Positions 35,240-46,605 of a DNA stretch of 64,000 nt are shown here, one piece after another. The stretch is from Syncephalis fuscata (taxonomy: Eukaryota; Zoopagomycota; Zoopagomycetes; Zoopagales; Piptocephalidaceae), in assembly GCA_025786725.1 (NCBI GenBank), contig JAHLTZ010000003.1:914863-978862 (forward strand). Direction: 5' to 3'. The position numbers and the translations under genes are program-made. Within the stretch, counting starts at the first letter, position 1; each line of letters begins with the position of its first letter. The notes beneath the pieces were generated by a model. The model saw only the letters and a list, made by a program, of their open reading frames with translations. It was not told the origin of the DNA and did not search any database.

Positions 35240-37290
35240 GCAATGGTAAGTAACTAACTTAAATCAGTCACTAACTCTGCATATAATGCTTTAGATTTAC
35301 AAGCCATCAAGTATCAAGTTCAAGGACAATGACGATTAGTGTGTTAGCGGCCGGCTACCAAACAATATAACAATTAATGTTATATTGATGACTTTAGATT
35401 TAGATTACTAACTTACTAACCTGTATTGATAATTACAGCTTTATATTATAAATAAAAATCACCAAATTGTTTTAGTGTGCTAGCGGCCGGCTACACAACA
35501 TTGCAACATACTAACTTTATATGTATTGTTTTAGATTTAGGTACTTGGACACTAACACTAACACTTGTTGATTATTATAGATTTTAGATAGCCGAACACC
35601 AACATCGACACCAACACCAACACCAACATCAACACCAACACCAACATCGACACCAACATCAACACCAACATCAACACCAACATCGACACCAACATCGACA
35701 CCAACATCGACACCAACATCGGCGCCAACACCAGTACCAGCACCAACAACACCAGTACCAACACCAACAACATCAGCACCAACACCAGTACCAGCACCAA
35801 CAACACCAACAACACCAACATCGACATCAACACCAACACCAACACCGACACCAACACCGACACCAACACCGACATCGACACCAACATCAACACCAACATC
35901 GGCGCCAACACCAGTACCAGCACCAACACCAACAACATCAACACCAACGCCAACACCGACATCAACACCAACACCAACATCGACACCAACACCAACACCA
36001 ACATCAACACCAACACCAACATCGACACCAACATCAACACCAACATCAACACCAACATCAACACCAACATCGACACCAACATCGGCGCCAACACCAGTAC
36101 CAGCACCAACAACACCAGTACCAACACCAACAACATCAGCACCAACACCTGTACCAGCATCAACAACACCAACATCGACACCAACAACACCAACACCAAC
36201 AACATCAACACCAACATCGGCGCCAACACCAGTACCAACACCAACAACATCGACACCAACATCGGCGCCAACACCAGTACCAGCACCAACAACACCAGTA
36301 CCAACACCAACAACATCAGCACCAACACCAGTACCAGCACCAACAACACCAACAACACCAACAACACCAACATCGACATCAACACCAACACCAACACCAA
36401 CACCGACATCGACACCAACATCAACACCAACATCGGCGCCAACACCAGTACCAGCACCAACACCAACAACATCAACACCAACGCCAACACCGACATCAAC
36501 ACCAACACCAACACCAACATCAACACCAACACCAACATCGACACCAACATCAACACCAACATCAACACCAACATCGACACCAACATCGGCGCCAACACCA
36601 GTACCAGCACCAACAACACCAGTACCAACACCAACAACATCAGCACCAACACCTGTACCAGCATCAACAACACCAACATCGACACCAACAACACCAACAC
36701 CAACAATATCAACACCAACATCGGCGCCAACACCAGTACCAACACCAACAACATCAGCACCAACACCTGTACCAGCATCAACAACACCAACATCGACACC
36801 AACAACACCAACACCAACAACATCAACACCAACATCGGCGCCAACACCAGTACCAACACCAACAACATCGACACCAACATCAGCGCCAACACCAGTACCA
36901 GCACCAACAACACCAGTACCAACACCAACAACATCAGCACCAACATCGGCGCCAACACCAGTACCAGCACCAACAACATCAACACCAACACCAGTACCAA
37001 CACCAACAACACCAACACCAACATCGGCACCAACACCAATACCAGCACCAACAACACCAACAACATCAACACCGGCACCAACACTAACATTATTATTGTT
37101 ATTTAGATTTTAGATCGCCGGCCATGGACACATTAATGTAAGTATTATTATTATAAATAGCCGGCCGCTAGCACACTGAAACCAAATATAAAATATAAAT
37201 TCAGGACAATTGTCTACTAACGTACTAACATTGTATTTATTATTTTAGCATTGTAGGTAGCCGGCCGCTAACACACTAATCGCGATTTTA
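35240..37290 (+). other. Thr-Pro repeat locus (satellite, possible cell-surface gene)
   Basis: The core 35590-37090 is built of ACC/AAC/ATC/AGT-type trinucleotides. In one plus frame it reads unbroken as Thr-Pro/Thr-Ser/Ala-Pro-Val ([10 protein letters not shown]-like) for about 500 codons, as in fungal O-mannosylated wall or GPI proteins. No start codon lies in that frame inside the repeat. The flanks carry several TACTAAC...TTTTAG strings on the plus strand like intron 3' ends, so it could be a large exon of a multi-exon gene whose first exon I cannot identify. Inverted motifs with GGCCGGC sit at 35337 and 35473 (left) and 37158 and 37258 (right). The minus-strand Leu/Val frame is taken as a shadow. 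Confidence 0.5.
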
Positions 37291-37379
37291 AATAAGTAAG
37301 TAATGTGATACAGCAGTTGTAGCAGTATCCATCATAATTTGTATGTGGTGGTATACTGCCACCAATAAACGGTGATATA

Positions 37380-37427
37380 CCATCACAACAATAGCAACAA
37401 TAGCAACAATAGCAACAATAGCAACTT
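37380..37427. repeat. 9-bp tandem repeat (AGCAACAAT)
   Basis: About four perfect copies of AGCAACAAT. Simple tandem repeat next to the Thr-Pro locus. Confidence 0.85.
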
Positions 37428-37532
37428 CACAAGTACTTGATGTGACATCATCAAGACTAATTGATACTATTGCTATCAATTAACAGCAAGATTAAAAAAG
37501 AAATATTGGATCAATTAATAATATATTATTTA

Positions 37533-37570
37533 TTGGTAATATCAAACAATAATAAGTTTGATATTACCAA
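37533..37570. repeat. Perfect 15-bp stem with 8-nt loop
   Basis: TTGGTAATATCAAAC at 37533-37547 and its exact reverse complement at 37556-37570. Smaller inverted repeats follow near 37620-37645 (AGATGCAAA with TTTGCATCT). It may be a transcription-terminating or fold-back structure at the edge of TIR copy C. Confidence 0.8.
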
Positions 37571-37764
37571 ACAATATCAGAGCAAAGCATTAAATAAAAG
37601 CACATAGCTACTAAATAAGTAGATGCAAAGGTTTATACTTTTGCATCTCTTAATCAACAACAATCAATACAATATAGTTTATTGTATTTAATAATGTTAA
37701 TTGTAATAATAAATATTATACAATTAGTATATTTATACATATTAGCTACTCATCATTAAGTAAT

Positions 37765-38545
37765 TAATCTACTGAGCATGATGATGGGTGATGAATGACA
37801 TCACTCATCAAATACTCGTCATCATAGATTCGTTATCCAGTATGCATATATCCATCTTTTACCTATATCATTCCCATTCTGTACCACACTACTATGTATT
37901 ATTCTACGATACACTAGACACATTTTATTGTTTATACGCGGCAATATACTTTGCTCATTCCACTCATTCCACTATACACGCTGTAGCTTTGACATGGTTT
38001 TATATGCTTTCTTACCATACACTTACCATTCTATATATCATTTTATACTCATCTAGTCCTCCTCTATCCAAATCTGGTTTTATTTTTATTCTAGCTTTAT
38101 TATTAATAAAAGTTGACTAATTCCGCTCATTGATCATGCATATATGCTCATTAACTTTAACACAGCTATTCGTCATTTCACATCGTATATTCTTTATATT
38201 GCATATAATTTTATTGTCTAGTATATGTGCGCTAGCTATTGCAGTTATTTTTTGTTCTAGCTTTATTGTTAACAAAGTTCGACCAATGTCGGTCATCTGC
38301 TTATTAGATTATATTTATTTATTTATTTATTTATTTTAAGCTCATAGCAAACAGAATGCGTTCAGTATGTTATCAAATAATATGAATAGTATGAAATAGA
38401 ATGGAAATAATGCAAGTAAATGGTGGATATATGCATACTGGATAATAAAGCTACAATAATGAGCATTTGATGATTGATGTCACTCACCACTCATGTTCAA
38501 TAGATTGGGTGTTATTAAAAATAGTCATTTAACATCAAATCATAT
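37765..38545. mobile_element. TIR element family, copy C
   Basis: Left end near 37770 (GAGCATGATGATGGGTGATG), then TTATCCAGTATGCATATATC. The inverse right end is near 38425-38545. The first 340 bp match copy B nearly perfectly and carry the same 110-aa hydrophobic frame (37788-38120). The second part is unlike copies A and B and contains a TTTA repeat near 38317-38337. Confidence 0.75.
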
Positions 38546-38682
38546 TAAACTATTAATAAATAGTACCTACTATCGCCCAATGCGGACAAAGATCAATCAC
38601 CAATTAAATGCATTCAATTACTTCATAATTAATTGCAAATAAAAACAACTATATTAATGTAACTAATAATAAGATTTATAAT

Positions 38683-41600
38683 CTAACATTCGTTTCGAGT
38701 ACATTCCCGTAAAAGAAAAGCGGCAATATCTGCATCACTCCAGTAGTTAAAATGAACCTGCAATCCAGTTAAATATTCGTTCTCAAGTACGCCTTCTTGT
38801 AAACACCAGTCTACTCGACCAGAGTAATTTAACTGCTGCAGTAATATTCGAGGATCGGTAGACATCACAGCTGTTCTTTCTTTACGGTCTTCGTTATCGT
38901 TAACATCCGTATTATCGTCATCTGTCGCTTCCTTTGCTTCCTTTGCCTCCTTGCCTAGTGATTTGAAAATACTAACCGCGCGTATACTTGTCCGCATCGT
39001 GGCAAACATTGTACTGGCCCGCCCAGCAATACCCGATCCCACCTCTTGCATACCGAGATGTAGACCGCGTAGACCGCCCTTTGTATACGGTATGGGCTTG
39101 GGCGTTGACCGTGTATGACTTGGATCGACCAATGGTTCAATTCGATAAGAAATAGGATCGGCTCGGTGATAAATATTGTATAGATTTTCAATAAGTGGCT
39201 GTGCAAGCTGTGTATGTGGCAATCCATCAGGACCAAGGCGCGAGCCTAGTCCAGAGCCGTCCGACCCACTCGTATATGCATAGTGCATACTGCCATCAGG
39301 GCCGCGTGGACGTAGTGCACTGCCTTTAAGCAGTAGAAATAGACCAATGGGTGATCCAAGGGCAAATAAATTATTGACTGGAAATTCCAGTAATGGCAAT
39401 GCCACCCGTGAAGATCTGTTTGTAGCAATTGAATCAGCAATCGATGTCTGTTTACTATGGACTGATTTGCTTCGTTGAGCCACATGTCCTCTTAGCTGCA
39501 TCCATGCTTCGGCACGTGATCGTTGCGCGCACAATATATCAAATGAAAGTACCGATCCTAACGAATGACCAAGTATTGATATTTGTCCACCATTAAGTAA
39601 AAAGTTTGGATTGCGTCGTATAAATAGTCGATAAATACGATTTACTTCATCAATAAGTGCTTCATACATTTGTCGCCGATATTTAGGTGTCATATATAAT
39701 AAAACTAGATAACTGTTACTATTGATTATGCAATATTAGTCATGCTATTACTTACCATCAAGAAGTACATCAGATACAAGTGTTCTAATTGCTGGTATGC
39801 CATCCAATGTAATACCCGATAAACTGGGCAGTGATGCATATCCTCTGTTTTGTGCTGCCAATAAACGGCGTTGTGCTCTTCTCTGCCTACGCTTTGCTTT
39901 ATTGTCGGCAGATTTACGGCTTACACTGCCTCCAAATAAATCGCCATCACTACTATCATCAGTATCGTTATAATTATGCTGAGCATCTTGTATTGCTGTA
40001 TTGTTATTTTCTTCTTTCTTTAGCTGACCATCTTGAATAGTATTATTGTCTTCTTCTTCGTTGTCGTCGTCTTCGTCGTCTTCTTCATCATCGATATCAA
40101 CAGCATCCATACCAACGCCGCCAAACATACCATCGCCCATAGAGTATTCACCACCTGCACCAAAATTAATTTTATGTCGCCATTCTACTGGTAATACTTG
40201 TACACCACGACCTAAAATTAGATCTGGATCATTGGGTGTTTTCTTATTAGGACCGGTATAAGATGCTGCAGTGGTAGCTGGATCTTTCATTCCTTGTCGA
40301 AGTATATTGCAGTCATTTACAATACTTACAAGATCCGTTTTTTCACCTAGCTTTTGGCCAATTCTAATAATAGTCAATTAATTAATACAAAACACGCTAA
40401 TTAAAATATTGTATTTACCCATGAACAACCAAAATAAGATGTTCAATCTTTCTATCTCGTTTCTTCGATTTATCTTCATCTGTTTTATCAGATGTAGTGT
40501 CGTTACTAACACCACTATTACCAGTTATGGTTGTCGCAGTATTTAATGATGAAATATCATCAAGCTCGTCTTGTAGGCCAATAGGACGAATTGCGCTACT
40601 ATCGATAGTCGTTGTTCGTGTAATCTTGTCCCTCTTTAGCTTATCGGCCTTTTGTGTTAAACGTTCAACCTCATCCCAGCCTCGTACTAATTTTATGCCA
40701 CCCATATTCTCTCCTTTTGTGAATTTGGCTACAATGGTTTCGGCAAATTTGCCACTTAATAGCCATGCACCACATGTGGCTGTAAATATAACCGACTGTC
40801 CCATATACGGGCCTAGTAAAGGCCATTTGGGTAAAAATGGTCCATTAGTAGTATTAGGGGGTAATCCATTGTTAGTGCCAGCATTTGAGGCACTCATTGG
40901 CGGTGCTGTAGCCGATGATGACATTATTGGTGCATGATTAATATGTGGGCTATCTTGTACAGGTGCCGTGGCAGCTCGACGTATAGTTCCATTGGCACTC
41001 GTGTCAAACTCGAGTAGCCATGGTCGATGTTTTCTATAATCATGTTATTAAGCGATGACACTACCTGTCAAGTTTGCCCACTTACAAATAGCCATCTTCA
41101 ATTTGTCGAGCCAGATTTTCTTCACAGGGTTCATATTTGTTGCCTACGAGTTGGAACCAAAGTGCGCGACGAACCTCATACGCATTGCCGCGCCAATACA
41201 CTGGCCGTAATAGACGAGCACGAATATCAACTTCAAACAGTCGATCTTCCTGTACTTCGATTAGTGGTGATCTATCTTCGCTGCGTGCATCGGCTCGAGC
41301 AGCCGTCGATTGCTGATAGGCCGCTTCAAGTTCACGGGAATCTTCGTCAGTGAATGGTTCCCAGTTCGTGGGACGTGGCTGTTTGTCCGCCACCGGAGAT
41401 GGTGCCGCTGCCGAAGCTGCTGCTGCTGCTGCTGCTTGTGCACTGGTTTCTGTTGCACTGGCTGCTACAGCTGCTGCTGCCGCTGCCGCTGCTGTCGCCG
41501 TAGTTGTTGAAGGCGATGCTACACTGGATAGTGTTATTGTCGCTGGCTGTGATTGCGATGAAGACGGTGGTGATGAAGCATTAGATTTGGAGGCAGTGGC

Positions 41601-41729
41601 AGTTGCATTGGTAGCTTTGCTTTGCGATACTTGTTTTGCTTGTCCGGAATGCGGTCGAGGTGCATCTGTAGCAAAAAACCACCGAGGCTGTACAACTGGT
41701 GGCGTGCCCGATGTTGTCTCGAACGTCAT
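38683..41729 (-). CDS. DDHD-domain phospholipase (PA-PLA1 / Ddl1-like)
   Basis: Four exons: 41729..41086, 41033..40419, 40363..39756, 39704..38683, all in phase. The N-terminus reads QPRWFFATDAPRP, then Ala/Ser low complexity, then NWEPFTDEDSRELEAAYQ and LLRPVYWRGNAYEVRRALWF, the WWE-like region of the family. The lipase part has LILVVHGIGQKLG, DVLLYMTPKYRRQ and the nucleophile motif ILGHSLGSVLSFDI (GHSLGS). The DDHD domain follows, with FALGSPIGLFLLLKG, YHRADPISYRIEPL and VDWCLQEGVLENEYLTG. Family knowledge: intracellular phospholipase A1 acting on phosphatidic acid and mitochondrial phospholipids. An acidic Asp/Glu run and an Arg-rich stretch sit between the catalytic parts. The longer upstream frame (to 41816) would add a hydrophobic N-terminus and is less likely. 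Confidence 0.93.
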
Positions 41730-41982
41730 CAGGTTTAGCGACAAGAAACAGCAGGCTGTGCAGTATAGAAACAAAAATAGATAAAAAAGAATAGTATTGA
41801 ATAAAGAAAAGGTCACACAACAGTTGCTTTATATCAAGATCTTAGTGATAATAATCAACTAGTTAACTTATTCATATTGACATTATTACACTAATGATAA
41901 ATAGTTTATTAGTAGACTCATGTGATTTAATGTCAAAAGCCTAAAATTGATATCCTTTACTTGATTAAACTACACATTTGTT
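41730..41982. other. Short intergenic region 5' of the DDHD gene
   Basis: AT-rich, presumably the DDHD promoter. TIR copy D follows. Confidence 0.4.
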
Positions 41983-42745
41983 GTTCTATTGAACATGGGA
42001 ACAAGTGGCGAGTTTGATTTAATCGTCGCATTATTACATTTATTGTTATTTGGTGGTTAAATGGCTAATATTTAATAACATCCAACCTATTGAACATGAT
42101 GCTGGGTGGTGAGTGACATCAGTCATCAAATACTCATCAGCATAGATTCGTTATCCAGTATGCATATATCCACCATTTACTTGCGTTATTCCCATTCTGT
42201 TTCACGCTACTATGTATTGTTCTATACCATATTGGGTATATTATATTGTTTATATGTTCTAATAAACCTCATTAAGTCTACTCATTGCGTTATATGCATT
42301 ATAAATTTTACATCACTTTTTATGCTTTCTTACAGTACATTTATCATTTTATATATCATTCTATACTTGAATAGCCTTTCTCTATCCAAAACTATTTCTA
42401 TTTTGTTCTAGTTTTATTATTAGTAAATGACTAATTCATTCATTGATCATGCATATATACTCAATAACTTAACATTGCTAATCTCGTTTAATATTGCATA
42501 CTCATTATAATGTATACTATTCTATTACATATTGGCTATGTGATATCTAGTGCTGTTGTCTGTTTGGTTCCGGCTTTATTACTATAAAGCTTGGTCATTG
42601 TACTTAACATTGAGCTATATCGGTAAAACAAATATTAGAGGTATGTGTAAACTTTTGCTTTATTAAAAGTATTTAGCACTTTGATTATTGATGGCTAATT
42701 AGGGACGAATTAGTTGATGGCAGTTAGCTATAACTTTGATTGTTT
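41983..42745. mobile_element. TIR element family, copy D (right end missing)
   Basis: Starts GTTCTATTGAACATGG, with the full left arm through TTATCCAGTATGCATATATC. It is close to copy E throughout, including TTAAAAGTATTTAGCACTTT near 42663, but ends without an inverse right arm. The internal 42106-42411 frame (101 aa) aligns without gaps to that of copies B and C although many bases differ. Confidence 0.7.
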
Positions 42746-43073
42746 AAAATAAATAATGGATAAAAACATGTGTTTTGTTAAAATATTTAAAGCAAGTAAA
42801 GAATAGGCTATATATTATAATACTGTGTATCGGGCCAATGTTTGTTGATAAAAGTTATTCTACTAAAGTTACATTAGCAAGTAATATATATGAGATACAT
42901 CGTAATAGCAAATATACAATTATAAGCAGACACATACAGAGCAATAGGCATACATGCTGTATCAATAACAAGCAGTAAGTATAATGATCAGCTATTTATT
43001 ATAAATACTTTTTATAAGTTTTTAATCGTAAATATGGTTGTATACAATATGACAGTGAATAAACAACTGAATT

Positions 43074-43902
43074 TTATTGAATATTGCTTATTTCCATGTT
43101 ACTCAGCAAATAATATTTAATATACATAGCTATAGCAGAAAAGTGACTGGAAAGTGGTACGACTAGTAATAGTATTGCTGAAATAGCTATAATCTGCTCA
43201 ATTATTATTTTTATTAAATTGGGGCCGTAAAAACATGACCTGGGTGTGTAACACATAACGCAGACTTCAGATTGTAAACCTGTTATTTTAATCAAGTCAT
43301 TACTGTATGAATCATCTACACAACAGGAGAGTACTGATTGACATGCCATGAACTGCTGCTGTACACTCAGCGTTGATTGTATCTGATTGAGGCAGCCTGA
43401 TAGACATAGCCCAATGTCTTTATGTAGAGCTACATGCCATTTGGTCAGTTTACGTTGCTTTGGTGCTGAGAAATAAACGGTACTGGTGATAGAAGGTAAT
43501 GATTTATTATCAAACATGTATATGATTAACAGGCAGTAAGAAATAAAAACAAACCCTGATCAATAGTAGAACTTACATTAGCATTTGATAATGTTTTGCT
43601 AAAAATAAACCATTCATTTCTGTGGGCAAGCCACAATGCTAAACGCATATGCAAACCAATCAATATACTTTCATAGCTCAGAGAATATAATCAGTTTATG
43701 CACAACAGTAAATGTCTGTAAAGAACCAAAGGCCTAATGCAATAGCGTTGCTACTGTATTGATGCTTTACGTTTGTTTTAAATACATAAAAATACTGAAG
43801 ATTGAAGCTGTCGTTGAAAGCAACAGCAAAGACACAACGATACATCATCCCTGTTTTTTTAGAACCAATAGATTTAATTAGCGTCACATGGTCGAATTGC
43901 AT
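43074..43902 (-). other. Possible membrane protein gene, unresolved
   Basis: Minus-strand open segments suggest a small multi-exon gene. One (43902-43700) contains MMYRCVFAVAFNDSF. One near 43675-43577 contains ILIGLHMRLALWLAHRNEWF and ends at a GTAAGT donor. A 147-aa frame (43517-43074) is Cys-rich (SVLSCCVDD, CVMCYTPRSC) with a C-terminal hydrophobic span (IIIEQIIAISAILLLVVPLS). A paired-Cys loop followed by a membrane span recalls tetraspanins, but no diagnostic CCG motif is present. The exon joins do not all keep phase. Pseudogene or chance frames are alternatives. Confidence 0.25.
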
Positions 43903-44276
43903 AATAGCACAGTACTAGTTTTTACGCAAACCTCTATCATACATTTATTAGATGATGATATTGCTACATCATTCGTGCCAACGCTGAGCAGGTTAGAATA
44001 AAGACCTGACTACAAATTATCATACCATCAGTGTGCTGGTATGCACGTGCTTCAACCACCGTATGGACGTGTTCTTATTGATTTATATTGCATTTTAATG
44101 GTATAGTCCATGCAACGCAGTATACTGGTATATTAGCATAACCATGGACTTAAATAGGCCACAGTGTACGCAAAACTAACAAGTGTTGTCATCATCACAC
44201 GCCATTTTCTACCGAATACTCACTGCTACCAAACTTTGTTCATTCTATTTGTTTGCCTTAACAATTTAATATCAAC

Positions 44277-45601
44277 ATGAAGCTTTTATTGCCGTCGTTT
44301 GCACCATTATCATGGCTCTTGTGGCCACTACAGCCATGGTAGATGCTAATCCAACTCTAGCCCGTCGTGGTATGTTGCAATCACAATAAATATTCAAGTG
44401 TTATGTTTAACTAACAATGGTACTAGGTGGTAAGTTGTGATGATGGATCATTGTTTTGGTACTCACTATATGTTGTTATACACATAATAAATGCTATAAC
44501 ACACGTAAATAGCCCGTAAGTTTTGAGCATACATGATTATTGATGTTTTGGCTAACCATTGCTCATTAATTAAAATGAATAAATATAGAATTATTAGCTA
44601 AGAGTACGTTTAACATAAAACAATAAATAAAAGCCACATTCAGAATGCTAATATACCAAATCTATATTAATAGGAGGTATATTGCAATAACATTAACTAG
44701 TTTTTAGTTAACTAAACAATGTTTATGCTGCTAAATTGGCTTTGCTAGCTAGTAAGTGGCATTTTATATCAGCCAACTATATACTAATCATATGCCTCGC
44801 ATCGTTGTGTCTAATGACCTATATAATAGCTTGTAAGTAATTTTTTAATCAACCAACTATATATTAATCATATGACACGCACCGTGTGCCTAATAACTCA
44901 TATTAATAGGTCGTAAGTAATATTGTATATCAACTAACTATATACTAAGCATATATTATATATGTTGTGTGTTTGATAACTTGTGTTGATAGGACGTAAG
45001 TGACATTGGATAGTAGTTAACTAGATACTAATCATATACCGCGCATTGTGTGTGTCTAATGACCTATATAATAGCTCGTAAGTGGCATTGCATATTAGCT
45101 AACCACATACTAATCATATACCGCACATCGTGTGTGCCTAATAATCTATATAATAGTTTGTAAGTGATTTTTATTAATTTAACTAACTATATGTTAATCA
45201 TATGACACACATCGCGTGTCTAATAACTCATATGAATAGGTCGTAAGTGGCATTGAATATTAAATATTTGTATATTGAGTGTATACCATATACATTGTGT
45301 GTTTAATAACTTGTATTAATAGGTCATAAGTGGTATTGTATATTAGCTAGGTATATACTAACCATATACTATGCATTGTGTGCATCTAATGACCTATATA
45401 ATAGGCTGTAAGTAAAATTTTAATTAACCAAATATATATTAATTGTATGACACGCAACGTGTGTGTCTAATAACTCGTGTTAATAGGTTGTAAGTGGCGT
45501 TATATATTAACCAATTATATATTAATCATGTGATATGTGTTATAGCTGCTTATAAACATAGAATAACCGATACTTTCAAGGCATTAGCATTGGTAATCTA
45601 A
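44277..45601 (+). CDS. Small secreted Arg/Cys-rich peptide gene with array of 3-nt microexons
   Basis: The first exon (44277-44369) encodes a signal-peptide-like stretch (AVVCTIIMALVATTAMVDAN) ending CGTCGTG, followed by GTATGT. Then 14 tiny exons lie between introns of 57-83 nt with GT borders and TAG acceptors: 44427-44429 GTG, 44513 CCC, 44598-44603 CTAAGA, 44674 GAG, 44749 CTA, 44830 CTT, 44910 GTC, 44993 GAC, 45075 CTC, 45157 TTT, 45240 GTC, 45323 GTC, 45405 GCT, 45487 GTT. The last exon is 45546-45601. Joined in phase 1 they read ...ARRGAPKRATCRPLCRRC and on to a TAA. One unit has ATAAGT instead of GTAAGT at 45326 and may be skipped. The ATG is one base out of frame with the signal peptide (T4 run near 44283-44286). 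Paralogues lie at 59958 and 61018. No function is known; an effector- or defence-like secreted peptide is a guess. Confidence 0.6.
44752..45545 (+). repeat. Tandem array of about 82-bp intron-like units
   Basis: Ten units with starts at 44752, 44833, 44913, 44996, 45078, 45160, 45243, 45326, 45408 and 45490. Period is 80-83 bp and the last unit is short. Each starts GTAAGT (one ATAAGT), has an ATACTAATCATAT-like branch region and ends AATAG before a variable triplet. Three to four more diverged units precede it from 44430. Two alternating subtypes are seen by eye (ACCTATATAATAG and ACTCATATTAATAG ends). Confidence 0.9.
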
Positions 45602-46465
45602 TCAAATTGCTAGTTCAATAAACTTTAGGTATATATTCGGCAAAAAGCAAGGCCATTCGATAACTGCCGTCCAGTCTATTTATACATCAAGTTTTAGCCA
45701 ATGCTTCGGCTTATTCACTATTTAATCAATGGTATCAGCATATTATCAACAAGCTTGCAATTGGCCGTTCCTACTCAACTATGCAAAATTGTAGTAATAA
45801 AACATGGTTCCATTTAATTTAATTTAATTACTCATTATAGCTATGCTCGTGCTTTATTTGTATTCAGCAATCAGCAAACATTAACCAAATATTTACTGTT
45901 ATTATGTATTGATAAATAACATAGATATACACGTGTTAATAATTAACCTGACTAATGACGCAATCAAGTAATCAATGCCGAAGCATGTGTTGATGATGGC
46001 CATCGATTTTGTCAATCTCTTCTATACTGTCTTGTGATGAACGCAAAAAAAGAACGACGTGCATTAAAAAACAGCATAGGCAAGATAAGAAAGCACGAAA
46101 ACAATGCAAAGACCCAGAAGTCAGCGTAAATGTAAAAAGATGGTAAACTACTAGTGATACTGTGTCAGCCTTATAATAGCCAAACTAGGCCAAACTGTAT
46201 AGGCTTGTCAGATGCTTACTTATAACGTGTTTAGATTGATTGCCATGAATTATAGTAATGGTATCAGTGACTTTATTTAAGCTTGTAGGTCAGTACCTTA
46301 CCTTCTTGATGTAATATGGTTAATGCTTCTCACCATTATGTAGAATTTGGCCGCTATATATTTAGATTGACTGATCTAGAAGTAAAGTCTGTAATTTATT
46401 TAGTTAACTGTCCTATTTATGTCATAGCTATTACATTAAAATTAAACAATTTATTAACCATTTAG
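45602..46465. other. Intergenic region after the microexon gene
   Basis: AATAAA-type poly(A) signal near 45617 just after the stop. The rest is AT-rich without a supported frame. Confidence 0.4.
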
Positions 46466-46605
46466 TACGATTCAATGATCAAATGAATCCATTCAATAAT
46501 ATTCGCGTGATTGAACTAGACATCTGTTCTATTGACCATGACGCTGTGTGGTGAGTGACATCAGCCATCAAAATGCTTATTATTATAGATTTAGCATCAT
46601 TATTA
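46466..46605. mobile_element. Solo TIR fragment (copy F)
   Basis: Contains TTCTATTGACCATGACG and GTGGTGAGTGACATCAGCCA, matching the left arm of the TIR family, with no interior or right arm. Likely a truncated copy. Confidence 0.55.

Noticed and set aside
35558-37090. 510-aa Leu/Val/Met reading frame on the minus strand
   Set aside because: It is the complement of a simple trinucleotide satellite. The plus strand reads Thr-Pro, a known protein repeat type, while an endless LVLV protein is not plausible.
41310-41784. Plus-strand Ala/Cys-rich frames
   Set aside because: They lie opposite the Ala-coding low-complexity part of the DDHD exon and have no family likeness.
44752-45545. CRISPR-like array
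   Set aside because: The regular spacing comes from whole units repeating, not short repeats with unique spacers. The unit has spliceosomal borders and the host is a eukaryote.
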